From positions 1 to 20,317 of the forward strand of contig CAZQVV010000045.1 of NCBI GenBank assembly GCA_964596835.1: 20,317 bases of DNA. The letters are read 5' to 3'. The translations under genes were made by a program, and so were the position numbers. The DNA comes from JAADGZ01 sp964596835 (GTDB lineage: Bacteria; Pseudomonadota; Gammaproteobacteria; UBA6429; Thiohalophilaceae). Each line of letters opens with the position of its first letter. Positions within the stretch are counted from its first letter, which is position 1. The notes under the pieces were generated by a model. That model ran no database searches. It worked only from the letters and a program-made list of their open reading frames with translations, and was not told the DNA's origin. Positions 1 through 7,281 of this stretch are shown here, one piece after another.

Positions 1-3
1 TAA

Positions 4-666
4 TTAGCCGTTGCCTTTATTCAGTATGCGCCGGATATTCCTGAAAATTTGTTCAAACATGGCCGTGGTCAGGCGCCGGGTCTGGGTATTATAACGGCTA
101 CAGTGATAGGAGGTGAGCAATTGTTGCTCATGTGGCAAAGGGTATTCCAGGCCGTGGCCAAAGGGGTGATCGATCTGTTTCAGTCCCAGGGCGGAAATCA
201 CCGCCTTGTGTGCGATCCCGCCCAACGCGAGAATTACGGTTCCCTTTTTCAACCCTGCCAGTTCGCTTTGCAGATATGAATTGCAGGTTTTGATTTCGTC
301 CCCGGTGGGTTTGTTCTCCGGTGGCAAACACTTCACTGCGTTGGTAATACGGCAGTTCTTAAGCTTAAGGCCATCATCTCGCGCGGTGGCATCCGGCTGG
401 TTACTAAAACCGAACTTGTACAGGGTTTCATATAGAATGATCCCGGCATGATCACCGGTAAAAGGCCGACCGGTCGCATTGGCGCCGTGCTTACCTGGCG
501 CCAGACCCACGATAAGTAGACCGGGATGCTTGAGGCCAAAGGGTTCTACCGGACGGCAGTGGTAATCTGGATAATCGACTTTGACGCTATCAAGAAACTG
601 GCTAAGCCGTGGACACAGATGGCAGTTCGGATTGAAAACATCAGGGGGAAACTGGGCTTTGGACAC
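4..666 (-). CDS. Family 5 uracil-DNA glycosylase (UdgB-like, 4Fe-4S)
   Basis: Probable base-excision repair enzyme that removes uracil and other deaminated bases from DNA. The 220-residue protein has four cysteines in the arrangement of iron-sulfur UDGs: C15 and C18 (CHLC), then C113 and C128. The active-site motif I is GLAPGKHGANATG (54-66), and the C-terminal motif is SYHCSRYNT (186-194), where related enzymes usually have HPS. The GLAPG and GANATG signature favours family 5 over family 4. The start is a GTG with no clear Shine-Dalgarno sequence behind an AT-rich leader (667-737), so the N-terminus is less certain, but it lies just ahead of the first cysteine pair and no better start is visible. 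It lies downstream of the UvrY-like regulator. Family assignment is confident; the substrate range is inferred from the family. Confidence 0.88.
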   Translation of the reverse strand: MSKAQFPPDVFNPNCHLCPRLSQFLDSVKVDYPDYHCRPVEPFGLKHPGLLIVGLAPGKHGANATGRPFTGDHAGIILYETLYKFGFSNQPDATARDDGLKLKNCRITNAVKCLPPENKPTGDEIKTCNSYLQSELAGLKKGTVILALGGIAHKAVISALGLKQIDHPFGHGLEYPLPHEQQLLTSYHCSRYNTQTRRLTTAMFEQIFRNIRRILNKGNG

Positions 667-737
667 GCAAAAATATACTCGAATTAAAATTAAAAATAAG
701 TTCTATCTATTTGTTTTATATTATTTTCTAGTTTTGT

Positions 738-1388
738 CTAGGTTTTGAATGGGGCATTTTCAATCAACCCATGAAACAGCGCAAGACGCGCCAGTTCCAC
801 GTCACTTTTTACCCCCACCTTCTCATACAAACGGTGGCGATAGGTGCTGACGGTTTTTGGACTGAGGCACAGTGTTTCAGATATATCATTAATTTTCTTG
901 CCTTCCATCATCATCAGCATCACCTGCAACTCCCGGGCAGAGAGGCCGTCGAAAGGCGATGCCCCACTTTCTTCAATCCGCGCCAATGCCAGCTTCCGGG
1001 CGATTTCCGGCGTAATATAATGGCGATTGGCCAGCACCTCATGAATTGCATGCACAATTTCATCAATGTGTGAACCCTTGGTGAGATAGCCCATGGCGCC
1101 GGCCTTGAGCACTCGCTGTGGAAACAGTTCATCGGTATGCATCGAAATGATGATAATTTTCAGATCCGCTTTTTGCCGCAGCAATTTGGGCGTGGCTTCC
1201 AGCCCCCCGATTCCGGGCATATTAATGTCCATCAACACGACCTGGGGATTAGCCTGACGAATGAGCTGCAGGGCTTGCTCTCCGCTGGTGGCCTCAGCGA
1301 CGACCTTGAACCCGCCATTATCTTCAAGCAGGCGTTTGACGCCGGTGCGCACGAGATCGTGATCATCCACCAGCATGACATTTATCAT
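738..1388 (-). CDS. uvrY: UvrY/SirA/GacA-family response regulator
   Basis: Two-component response regulator with an N-terminal receiver domain and a C-terminal LuxR-type helix-turn-helix. In this family a BarA/GacS-type hybrid kinase phosphorylates the regulator, which then drives small RNAs that titrate CsrA/RsmA. The start at 1388 (MINVMLVDDHDLVRTG) was chosen because it matches UvrY/GacA N-termini and places the phosphoacceptor Asp at residue 54, as in those proteins; an ATG three codons upstream (1397) is equally readable, and neither has a strong ribosome site. The receiver shows DD at 8-9, D54 and K104. The HTH is about residues 145-205, with the LSPKTVSTYRHRLYEK recognition segment. 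In enterics and pseudomonads this gene usually precedes uvrC; here a uracil-DNA glycosylase follows instead. Its target genes are not visible in the window. Confidence 0.9.
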   Translation of the reverse strand: MINVMLVDDHDLVRTGVKRLLEDNGGFKVVAEATSGEQALQLIRQANPQVVLMDINMPGIGGLEATPKLLRQKADLKIIIISMHTDELFPQRVLKAGAMGYLTKGSHIDEIVHAIHEVLANRHYITPEIARKLALARIEESGASPFDGLSARELQVMLMMMEGKKINDISETLCLSPKTVSTYRHRLYEKVGVKSDVELARLALFHGLIENAPFKT

Positions 1389-1511
1389 CGAGTCCATCGA
1401 ACCTGTACCGATAAGCGGGAAGCCGCACTCTACTCTATTGTCCCTGAGTTTTACAGCAACTCATTCTACTATTGGCGGAGAGATAAGCTTTTGACTTTAG
1501 CGATTACGCTG

Positions 1512-1913
1512 TTAACTAGCCTTGTCGAAACGATGCATAATTTTAATCAGCTCGGCTTCGGTTTCACTCAGGCCACAGATATCTACCAGCTCTTCTGTTT
1601 TTGAGCCGCTTTGCACCATGCGAATAGCCTGCTCGTAGGGCGGATTGGCCGCATCATAGATATCCAGTTCCTGTCGTTCAGCCAGACGCCGCTGGCGACG
1701 TTCCACTTCAAGCATGCGTCCCCCCATGCCGAGCGAGGCTGAGATCAGGGCGCGCAGATCATTCCGTGTGCATTGCAGCAGATCCGTATTACTATGTGTC
1801 TGCGCCTGTTGGCGCCGCAACAGCAACAGGGCGAGAAGCAGCAGACCCACGCTGAAAATCAACGCCCAGCTGGAAACATCCATTTCAGTAACAATTGCCA
1901 GAATTGTGTTCAT
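1512..1913 (-). CDS. DUF2802 membrane-anchored protein of the chemotaxis cluster
   Basis: A protein of about 133 residues whose function is not established. One hydrophobic segment near the N-terminus (WALIFSVGLLLLALLLL) is followed by an Arg/Gln-rich cytoplasmic part, a probable helical region (LEVERRQRRLAERQE) and a C-terminal segment around AIRMVQSGSKTEELVDICGLSETEAELI that looks like a small helix-turn-helix-type fold. This matches the DUF2802 proteins found directly after cheW in Pseudomonas-type flagellar clusters. The ATG at 1913 was chosen over an in-frame ATG at 1937 because a GAGGA site lies seven bases upstream, and the stop codon of the preceding small ORF overlaps that site, suggesting translational coupling. 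The role in chemotaxis is inferred only from conserved position. Confidence 0.8.
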   Translation of the reverse strand: MNTILAIVTEMDVSSWALIFSVGLLLLALLLLRRQQAQTHSNTDLLQCTRNDLRALISASLGMGGRMLEVERRQRRLAERQELDIYDAANPPYEQAIRMVQSGSKTEELVDICGLSETEAELIKIMHRFDKAS

Positions 1914-1923
1914 CCCCGTTTCC

Positions 1924-2094
1924 TCATACGTATTCATCTATTTTTGGGGAATGTTTGTCATTCCCTTTGTCCTGTCTCTCTTTTTTATTGCCCTGCGGTT
2001 TTTTTTGCCTGCGCTCGCTTCCCTGCCCGGAGGGTTTCAGCGGCCGGGGCGGCCAGTTGGGTATCAGTGGGGTGATGTTAGCGATGTCGACCAT
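1924..2094 (-). CDS. Small ORF, 56 aa, basic and Pro/Lys-rich, between cheW and the DUF2802 gene
   Basis: An unrecognised small protein. The frame opens at an ATG at 2094 (two in-frame stops lie just upstream) and runs 56 codons to a TGA at 1924-1926. It starts MVDIANITPLIPNWPPRPLK, continues through a Lys/Arg/Gln/Asn-rich, probably disordered stretch, and ends in PKIDEYV. There is no signal peptide or membrane segment. It fills almost all of the 218 bases between the cheW stop and the DUF2802 start, and its TGA overlaps the GAGGA ribosome site of the DUF2802 gene. Its own ribosome site is weak. Runs of eight and six adenines in the coding strand could allow slippage. The filling of the gap and the stop/SD overlap favour a real gene; no function is proposed. 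Confidence 0.6.
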   Translation of the reverse strand: MVDIANITPLIPNWPPRPLKPSGQGSERRQKKPQGNKKERQDKGNDKHSPKIDEYV

Positions 2095-2131
2095 GCTTCA
2101 TCATTTAGGAATAGATTGATGCACACGGCGA

Positions 2132-2608
2132 TTACAAGGCCGCGACATCGCTCCATTCCTCATCGGTCAGTAGTTTGTTGACATCTACCAGAATCAGTAA
2201 CTCATCATCCTGAGTAGACACCCCCTGAATATATTTGGAGCTTTCATCATTTCCAACATTGGGGGCAGTATCGATTTCTGAACCATGTATATCGGCGACT
2301 TCAGCCACGCTGTCCACCCGCACTCCGACCACATTGTTTTCCGCCTCAACGATGACAATCCGGGTGGCATCATCGGCTTCCGCCTCCATCAAACCAAAAC
2401 GACGGCGCAGGTCAATCACCGTGACCACATTACCGCGCAGATTGATGATCCCCAGCACATAATCCGGCGCGCCCGGCACCGGCGCAATCTCGGTCATACG
2501 CAGCACTTCCTGTACCTGCATCACCTTGATGCCATACTTTTCGTTATCCAGCCGAAAGGTCACCCACTGAATAATCGGATCCTGCGCACTTGCCACTGCC
2601 TCACTCAT
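2132..2608 (-). CDS. cheW: CheW chemotaxis coupling protein
   Basis: Adaptor that joins methyl-accepting receptors to the CheA kinase in the chemosensory array. The 158-residue protein is a single CheW domain, with family hallmarks PIIQWVTFRLDNEKYGI, VMQVQEVLR, VPGAPDYVLGIINLRGNVV (the receptor/CheA contact surface) and the late NVGNDESSKYIQGV segment. It closely resembles the single-domain CheW of Pseudomonas. An in-frame ATG at 2692 would add 28 unrelated residues; the ATG at 2608 was chosen because AGGAG lies eight bases upstream and the sequence from there matches the family. Upstream, repeats and an assembly gap separate it from parP, so it may need its own promoter (a candidate lies at 2753-2779). 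Confidence 0.95.
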   Translation of the reverse strand: MSEAVASAQDPIIQWVTFRLDNEKYGIKVMQVQEVLRMTEIAPVPGAPDYVLGIINLRGNVVTVIDLRRRFGLMEAEADDATRIVIVEAENNVVGVRVDSVAEVADIHGSEIDTAPNVGNDESSKYIQGVSTQDDELLILVDVNKLLTDEEWSDVAAL

Positions 2609-2752
2609 GAAACTTTCTCCTTTTGATCGGTAGCCTGCAGACTGCGGCGTCAAATATCCGACTCCGGAACAAACGGCGAAACTACCTGACATATTGTATC
2701 TGATTGATTTTCATCAAACTAAGCAGACAATCAACCTGACGTATCAATACTC

Positions 2753-2779
2753 ATTTCGACACATCACTTAAAAACTTGA
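2753..2779 (-). promoter_or_regulatory. Candidate sigma-28 (FliA) promoter for cheW
   Basis: Read on the minus strand this is TCAAGTTT, an 11-base spacer, then GTCGAAAT. The -35 is close to the flagellar sigma consensus TAAAGTTT (7 of 8) and the spacing is the usual one, but the -10 matches GCCGATAA at only 5 of 8 positions. It would give a leader of about 140 bases to cheW. Possible, not secure. Confidence 0.3.
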
Positions 2780-2882
2780 GTTAATACGGATAAATGCAGG
2801 AAACGTACCAAAACTGAGTACAGGGAGGGGGTAATGACTTAAAATATTTCTGCCAGGCGGTGGGCCGGTATCTCTGTTCCAC

Positions 2883-2907
2883 CCTTCGACAGGCTCAGGG
2901 CGAACGG
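2883..2907 (+). repeat. Dispersed intergenic repeat, copy 1
   Basis: A 25-base element beginning CCTTCGACAGG and ending GCGAACGG. It is an imperfect palindrome: the outer CCTTCG can pair with CGAACGG if one base bulges. An identical copy lies at 3032-3056 and an inverted copy with one mismatch at 20123-20147. Confidence 0.85.
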
Positions 2908-2931
2908 GATCTCATTCTGTAAATTCACCGT

Positions 2932-3031
2932 NNNNNNNNNNNNNNNNNNNNNNNNNNNNNNNNNNNNNNNNNNNNNNNNNNNNNNNNNNNNNNNNNNNNN
3001 NNNNNNNNNNNNNNNNNNNNNNNNNNNNNNN
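2932..3031. other. Assembly gap (100 Ns)
   Basis: Exactly 100 unknown bases, a common placeholder for a scaffold join of unknown size. The bases on either side, TAAATTCACCGT (2920-2931) and ACGGGTGAATTTA (3053-3065), are nearly inverted copies of each other, so the missing part probably contains a further, inverted repeat copy. Confidence 0.95.
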
Positions 3032-3056
3032 CCTTCGACAGGCTCAGGGCGAACGG
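3032..3056 (+). repeat. Dispersed intergenic repeat, copy 2
   Basis: Identical over 25 bases to the copy at 2883-2907 and in the same orientation. It directly abuts the assembly gap and lies 25 bases beyond the parP stop codon. Confidence 0.85.
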
Positions 3057-3081
3057 GTGAATTTATAGCATATCCCTTGAT

Positions 3082-3798
3082 TTAGTCTTCACCACTGGCC
3101 AGCTTCTCGGCAAAAGCATGGGGATCAATCAGGGCACACATGTGTTCAATCACGGTTCCCAGTAGCCACTTACGTTGGGTGCGTTCGCTACGCCAGCGTA
3201 CTTTCTCACGCTCCAGGGTGATCACTTCTTCTACGGCGTCCACGGCCAGTCCCCAGCGCCCCTCGTCTATCAAGACGATGCGGGTGATTCTGTCTCGAGG
3301 TTCAGGCACGGCCAGCGATTTCAGCTTGTCGGGAGGAAAAACCAGACTGGCGGTTTCCACCACCGGGATGCGTTGTCCCATATGTTGCAGAATACCTAGA
3401 TAAAACTCGGCATGCCCCGGCATCTCGGCCAGATCATCTTTCCATTCCACCACGCCATTGAGGCCCTCCAGTGGCACCGCCAGTGTCAATCCCGCCACCT
3501 TGAACAACATGACCTGAAACTCGTCACTCCAGTCTGAAGCAACATCCAGCGCCTCTTCTTCCTGAATATTCTCAGGCATGTTTTCCTCTGCCACTGGGGT
3601 GACCGGCCCGGCTTCGACAGCAGCCGGGACGGGGGCTTCTTTAATGATCGGGACAGAGGCGGGAAGTGTTTCGGTGAGAGGGCTGCTTTGCATTCCGGTT
3701 TCAGGGGCCGGTGCAGGCTCACGCAGAAGTGAATCCAGAAACAGGGTCAGGGCCAGCTTTTCATCGACCAGCACGGGCTTGTCCCCTTTCGCCGTCAT
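3082..3798 (-). CDS. parP: ParP-like CheW-domain protein
   Basis: A 238-residue protein with a short N-terminal helical segment (EKLALTLFLDSLL, 13-25), a Pro/Ala/Glu-rich linker (about 26-88) and a C-terminal CheW-like domain (about 92-232). Its start overlaps the parC stop by four bases (ATGA), so the two are translationally coupled. In Vibrio and Pseudomonas the protein encoded at this spot is ParP, which links the polar ATPase ParC to CheA and receptors so that arrays form at and remain in the pole. The family assignment rests on domain order and position. A second plain CheW follows downstream, so this one is more likely the localisation partner than the main coupling protein. Confidence 0.85.
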   Translation of the reverse strand: MTAKGDKPVLVDEKLALTLFLDSLLREPAPAPETGMQSSPLTETLPASVPIIKEAPVPAAVEAGPVTPVAEENMPENIQEEEALDVASDWSDEFQVMLFKVAGLTLAVPLEGLNGVVEWKDDLAEMPGHAEFYLGILQHMGQRIPVVETASLVFPPDKLKSLAVPEPRDRITRIVLIDEGRWGLAVDAVEEVITLEREKVRWRSERTQRKWLLGTVIEHMCALIDPHAFAEKLASGED

Positions 3799-4592
3799 GA
3801 ACTCGCCCGTTTAAGATAGGCTTTGTCTCGCCCTGCGAGCAGGCTGGTGAGCAAAGCTTCGTAGGCTTTGGATCCCCGCGATGAGGGTGACATTATCGAG
3901 AGTGGAAGACCCTGCTTGCTGGCTTCACGAAATTTGGTATCAACCGGTATGACTGATTCCCAGAGTTCCGATCCGTACTGCTCTCGCAGAGTTCTCAGGC
4001 TATCCAAAGCCGCACGGGTGCGGCGGTCAAACATGGTGGGAACAATGGTGTACTCAAAGGTGTTTCTGCGCGCATGACGGATCATTTTCAGCGTTCGCAT
4101 CATACGTTCCAGCCCCTTGATCGCGAGGAACTCGGTCTGCACCGGCAACAGCAGATGCTCACAGGCCGCCAGTGCGTTGACCATTAGAATGCCCAGCAAG
4201 GGCGGACAGTCCAGCAGCGCATAATCAAATCCTTGTTCCAGTTGAGCCATGGCATTGAGCATCACCAGTCCCTTGCCTTCCTGGGTCCCCAGCTGGCGAT
4301 CCAGGGTCGCCAGCGCGGTGGAGGATGGCAGTAACTGCAATCCATCGATACCCGTATCATGCAGAATTTCAGCGGCTGGACTCCCGGAATTGACCCCGCC
4401 CTGAAACAGCTGATACACACTTTTTTCCTGAGAATCTGGATCCAGCCCGAAATAGGCGCTCATGGAGCCATGCGGATCCATATCCACCAGCAACACACGC
4501 AACCCCTGCTTGACCAGGTGCCCCGCCAGGTTTACGGCTGTTGTGGTTTTGCCTACACCACCCTTCTGGTTGGCTATGGCCCAGATTTTCAC
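3795..4592 (-). CDS. parC: ParC, ParA/Soj-family ATPase for chemotaxis array placement
   Basis: A MinD/ParA-type ATPase of 265 residues. From the chosen GTG start (read as MKIWAIANQKGGVGKTTTAV) it shows the deviant Walker A KGGVGKTT, Walker A' DMDPHGS and Walker B LLDCPP. An upstream TTG at 4613 is possible, but the GTG at 4592 has GAGG eight bases upstream and fits family length. No parB or centromere-like partner gene is adjacent. Its partner is the overlapping ParP gene, which identifies it as the chemotaxis-specific member and not a plasmid or chromosome partition protein. In known systems ParC recruits signalling arrays to the cell pole and distributes them to daughters. Confidence 0.9.
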   Translation of the reverse strand: MKIWAIANQKGGVGKTTTAVNLAGHLVKQGLRVLLVDMDPHGSMSAYFGLDPDSQEKSVYQLFQGGVNSGSPAAEILHDTGIDGLQLLPSSTALATLDRQLGTQEGKGLVMLNAMAQLEQGFDYALLDCPPLLGILMVNALAACEHLLLPVQTEFLAIKGLERMMRTLKMIRHARRNTFEYTIVPTMFDRRTRAALDSLRTLREQYGSELWESVIPVDTKFREASKQGLPLSIMSPSSRGSKAYEALLTSLLAGRDKAYLKRASS

Positions 4593-4636
4593 ACTTGATA
4601 CCTCATCATTCAACTTCTAATATAAAAGGAACGGAT

Positions 4637-5422
4637 TTATTCTTTTTGTTCAATTTCCATCATCCGCCGGGCATTCTTGTCCGCCAGAATCACCACGACC
4701 ACACGCCGGTTTTTGCGCCGTCCCTGTGCCGTGCTGTTATCGGCAATGGGCCGATATTGCCCATAACCGATGGCGGACAGATGCTTCGGATCAACTCCAT
4801 CGCGCGTAAATAGATGCACGACGCTGGCGGCGCGGGCGGCGGACAGTTCCCAATTAGAAGGATAGATTGACGTGCGAATTGGCAGGTTGTCCGTATGCCC
4901 TTCTACATCAATATGATTAGGCAAATTTCGTACCGCCTCGGCCAGTTTTTTCAATATCGGATACCCTCGCTTGGTCAGGTGCGCATCGCCGCTGGCAAAA
5001 AGAATGTGGTTGTTCATTTCCACCTTGACCCAGAGTTTGTCGCGGGTAATTTTTATCAGCTTTTTATTCACCAGCGGCGCCAAAACCTGCTGCAGATCAT
5101 CGGCGATATGTTCCATCTGCTGAGCATGCGACGTAATGTCTGGTGTAATACCGAGCAGGTTGATTTCATTAACCGTGGTTTCAACCGTTTTCAGGCTTTT
5201 GCGCTCTTCGCCTATCTGGATAGGCTCAGGTGATTTGGGCGGCGTTTTGAAGGCTTCCTCCATAGTATCGGAAAGCACCCGGTACTTACCTTCATTGATG
5301 GAAGACATGGAATACATGACCACAAAAAAGGCAAACAACAAGGTAATGAAATCCGCATAGGAGACCAGCCAGCGATCAGTGTTTTCGTGCTCCTGCGGCC
5401 TGCGCTTGCGCCTGCTCATCAT
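4637..5422 (-). CDS. motD: MotD flagellar stator protein (MotB family)
   Basis: Stator subunit that anchors the MotC/MotD ion channel to peptidoglycan and carries the ion-binding residue. In 261 residues: a basic cytoplasmic N-terminus, one membrane helix (about 20-40) containing the critical Asp in SYADF (D24), a periplasmic plug/linker, and a C-terminal OmpA-like peptidoglycan-binding domain (about 130-245) with EGHTDNLPI (174-182) and the NRRVVV segment. Two adjacent ATGs open the gene; the first is used here. It begins six bases after the motC stop. The H+ or Na+ preference cannot be read safely; Pseudomonas MotCD is proton-driven. Confidence 0.92.
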   Translation of the reverse strand: MMSRRKRRPQEHENTDRWLVSYADFITLLFAFFVVMYSMSSINEGKYRVLSDTMEEAFKTPPKSPEPIQIGEERKSLKTVETTVNEINLLGITPDITSHAQQMEHIADDLQQVLAPLVNKKLIKITRDKLWVKVEMNNHILFASGDAHLTKRGYPILKKLAEAVRNLPNHIDVEGHTDNLPIRTSIYPSNWELSAARAASVVHLFTRDGVDPKHLSAIGYGQYRPIADNSTAQGRRKNRRVVVVILADKNARRMMEIEQKE

Positions 5423-5428
5423 CCCGGC

Positions 5429-6175
5429 CTAACGCAGGTAACCCAGCAACTTGGTTTCAATATTGCGCGGGTTCTCACCTTCCGCAATAGCTGTCATACC
5501 TTCCACTATCATTTCCCGGTACTGACTCTGGCCATGCACGATACTTTTCAGTTTTTTCGCAACGGGCAGGAACAGCAGGTTGGCGGCACCCACACCGTAA
5601 ATGGTCGCAACAAAGGCCACCGCAATACCACTGCCCAACAGGCTGGGATCAGAAAGATTGCCCATCACCTGAATCAGCCCCAGTACGGCGCCGATAATGC
5701 CGATCGTGGGGCTGTAACCACCCATGCTTTCAAAGACATTGGCCGCACTGGTGTCAAAACTGTCCCGGGTATCAATATCCACTTCCATAATGCCACGGAT
5801 GATTTCCGGTTCCCCCCCGTCGATCAATAGCTGCAGGGCTTTCTGGGCAAACGGATCCGGCTCGTGTTCTTCTACATCTTCCAGCCCCAGCAGCCCTTCC
5901 TTGCGGGCGATATTGCTCCAGCGGATGATCTTTTCGATGGTTTCCTCATAATCCAGACGTGGCGTAAATACGGTCCAAAAGAGCATGTACATGGCGCGCA
6001 GGAAAACCGCCTGAGGCGATTGCAACATCACCGCGCCAATGGTGCCGCCCAGCACAATCAAAGCCGCCGGCCCATTCACCAGGGTCTTGAGATGCCCGCC
6101 TTCCAGATGCTGCCCCAACAGAATGGCGCTAATACCCACGATCAGGCCAACGATACTGAGGGCATCCATTTTCAT
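5429..6175 (-). CDS. motC: MotC flagellar stator protein (MotA family)
   Basis: MotA/PomA-type membrane subunit of the flagellar stator, 248 residues. Two N-terminal membrane helices are followed by a large cytoplasmic domain with many charged residues (about 70-140) that would contact FliG, then two further helices around GGYSPTIGIIGAVLGLIQVM and GIAVAFVATIYGVGAANLL, which include the conserved proline of the torque-generating loop. Its ATG overlaps the cheB stop by four bases. Location between cheB and motD is that of Pseudomonas motC. Such systems often also have a separate motAB pair, which is not in this window. Confidence 0.93.
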   Translation of the reverse strand: MKMDALSIVGLIVGISAILLGQHLEGGHLKTLVNGPAALIVLGGTIGAVMLQSPQAVFLRAMYMLFWTVFTPRLDYEETIEKIIRWSNIARKEGLLGLEDVEEHEPDPFAQKALQLLIDGGEPEIIRGIMEVDIDTRDSFDTSAANVFESMGGYSPTIGIIGAVLGLIQVMGNLSDPSLLGSGIAVAFVATIYGVGAANLLFLPVAKKLKSIVHGQSQYREMIVEGMTAIAEGENPRNIETKLLGYLR

Positions 6176-7227
6176 AGGCGTTTGACGATCCTCGGCCCAA
6201 TCTCATCCAGACTCAGTATCTTTGTTGCCAGTCCGGCATCAATGACCGCAGCCGGCATACCATAGATAACGCTGCTGGCTTCATCCTGTGCCCAGATTTC
6301 CGAACCCCGCTGCTTGAGTATTTTTGCGCCTTCCCGGCCATCGGCACCCATCCCCGTCATGATGACAGCCAGGGTATCTTTAGGGTAAATATTGGCGATA
6401 GAGGAGAACGTCACATCCACCGATGGCTTGTAGGTCAGGTCTGCTTCGTCACTGATGCGAACATGCACATTGCCGGGCCGTCCTTCAATCCGCATCTGTT
6501 TGCCACCGGGTGCCAGCAAGGCTACGCCCGGTCGCAGACTATCCTTGTCTTCCGCCTGCCTGACCTCAATCGCACACATTTGATCAAGGCGTTTGGCGAA
6601 CGCCAGGGTAAATGAGGCGGGCATATGCTGAACCAGCAAGATGGGGGCAGAAAAATTTTTCGGCAGGCGTATCAGGACCTTTTGCAGCGCCACTGGTCCC
6701 CCCGTCGAGGTCCCTATGGCCACCAGTTTGATCAATCCGGTATGGCTTGATGCTAACTTATTAGGCGCCGAAGTAGCGAACTGGCGAACTGGCGGCGCGG
6801 CTCGCGCCGCACGATGAGAGATGATTACACGTCGGCTGCCGAGGGCACGCACACGCTGACAGAGCACCCTGCGCACTTCATCCCTGTCCCGGGCGATATC
6901 TTCAAAACGCTTGGGCATAAAATCCACCGCGCCGGCTTCCAGCGCATCCAATGTGGCTTTGGCGCCTTCGGTCGTCAATGAGGAAAACATGATGATCTGT
7001 GTCGGCGTTTGCAGCATGATCTTGCGCGTGGCGCTGATACCATCGAGCACCGGCATTTCGATGTCCATGGTAATAACATCAGGCTTTAACTCGGCTGCTT
7101 TTTTTACAGCCTGCTCACCATCTTCCGCCATGCCCACCACCTTTATAAGAGGATCAGCTTCCAGCATTTCGCTGACCCGGCGGCGGAAAAAGCCGGAATC
7201 ATCAACCACAAGTACGCGGGTGGTCAT
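6172..7227 (-). CDS. cheB: CheB protein-glutamate methylesterase/deamidase
   Basis: Adaptation enzyme that removes methyl groups from receptors when phosphorylated by CheA. A receiver domain (1-120) has DD at 9-10, phosphoacceptor D55 (TMDIEMPVLDG) and K106. A linker of about 45 residues leads to the methylesterase domain (about 165-345) with the catalytic triad S174 (GTSTGGP), H201 (VQHMP) and D296 (TGMGADG). Length of 351 is usual. The ATG has a good GAGGA site. It lies 84 bases after cheA, a larger gap than its neighbours have, and that gap carries a REP-like hairpin. The matching methyltransferase CheR is not in the window. Confidence 0.96.
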   Translation of the reverse strand: MTTRVLVVDDSGFFRRRVSEMLEADPLIKVVGMAEDGEQAVKKAAELKPDVITMDIEMPVLDGISATRKIMLQTPTQIIMFSSLTTEGAKATLDALEAGAVDFMPKRFEDIARDRDEVRRVLCQRVRALGSRRVIISHRAARAAPPVRQFATSAPNKLASSHTGLIKLVAIGTSTGGPVALQKVLIRLPKNFSAPILLVQHMPASFTLAFAKRLDQMCAIEVRQAEDKDSLRPGVALLAPGGKQMRIEGRPGNVHVRISDEADLTYKPSVDVTFSSIANIYPKDTLAVIMTGMGADGREGAKILKQRGSEIWAQDEASSVIYGMPAAVIDAGLATKILSLDEIGPRIVKRL

Positions 7228-7250
7228 TCGTTATCCTCAAAATTTTAAGT

Positions 7251-7281
7251 GGTCTGACCCTCTGTTACTGCAGGTCAAACC
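7251..7281. repeat. REP-like inverted repeat between cheA and cheB
   Basis: GGTCTGACC (7251-7259) and GGTCAAACC (7273-7281) are inverted copies with one mismatch, separated by 13 bases; the first is itself palindromic around its central base. There is no T-run on the minus strand straight after it, so it is not a standard terminator. It could be a REP/RAYT-type remnant or an mRNA-stabilising or processing hairpin. Confidence 0.5.

Larger units (their letters stand above)
2693..3081. other. Gene-free stretch between parP and cheW with repeats and assembly gap
   Basis: This holds the cheW leader, two direct copies of a dispersed CCTTCGACAGG-type repeat (2883-2907 and 3032-3056), and 100 unknown bases between them. 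No coding frame or RNA gene was recognised in the readable bases. The real length is unknown because the gap is of standard placeholder size. Confidence 0.8.

Noticed and set aside
667..737. Promoter for the uracil-DNA glycosylase in the AT-rich leader
   Set aside because: A TATATT word lies near the GTG, but no convincing -35 accompanies it, and in such AT-rich DNA chance matches are common.
2609..2692. N-terminal extension of CheW from the ATG at 2692
   Set aside because: The extra 28 residues do not resemble CheW, and the ATG at 2608 has a strong AGGAG site and matches the family start.
3795..4592. Plasmid or chromosome partition locus (ParA)
   Set aside because: No ParB or parS is adjacent, and the overlapping CheW-domain gene identifies it as the chemotaxis ParC.
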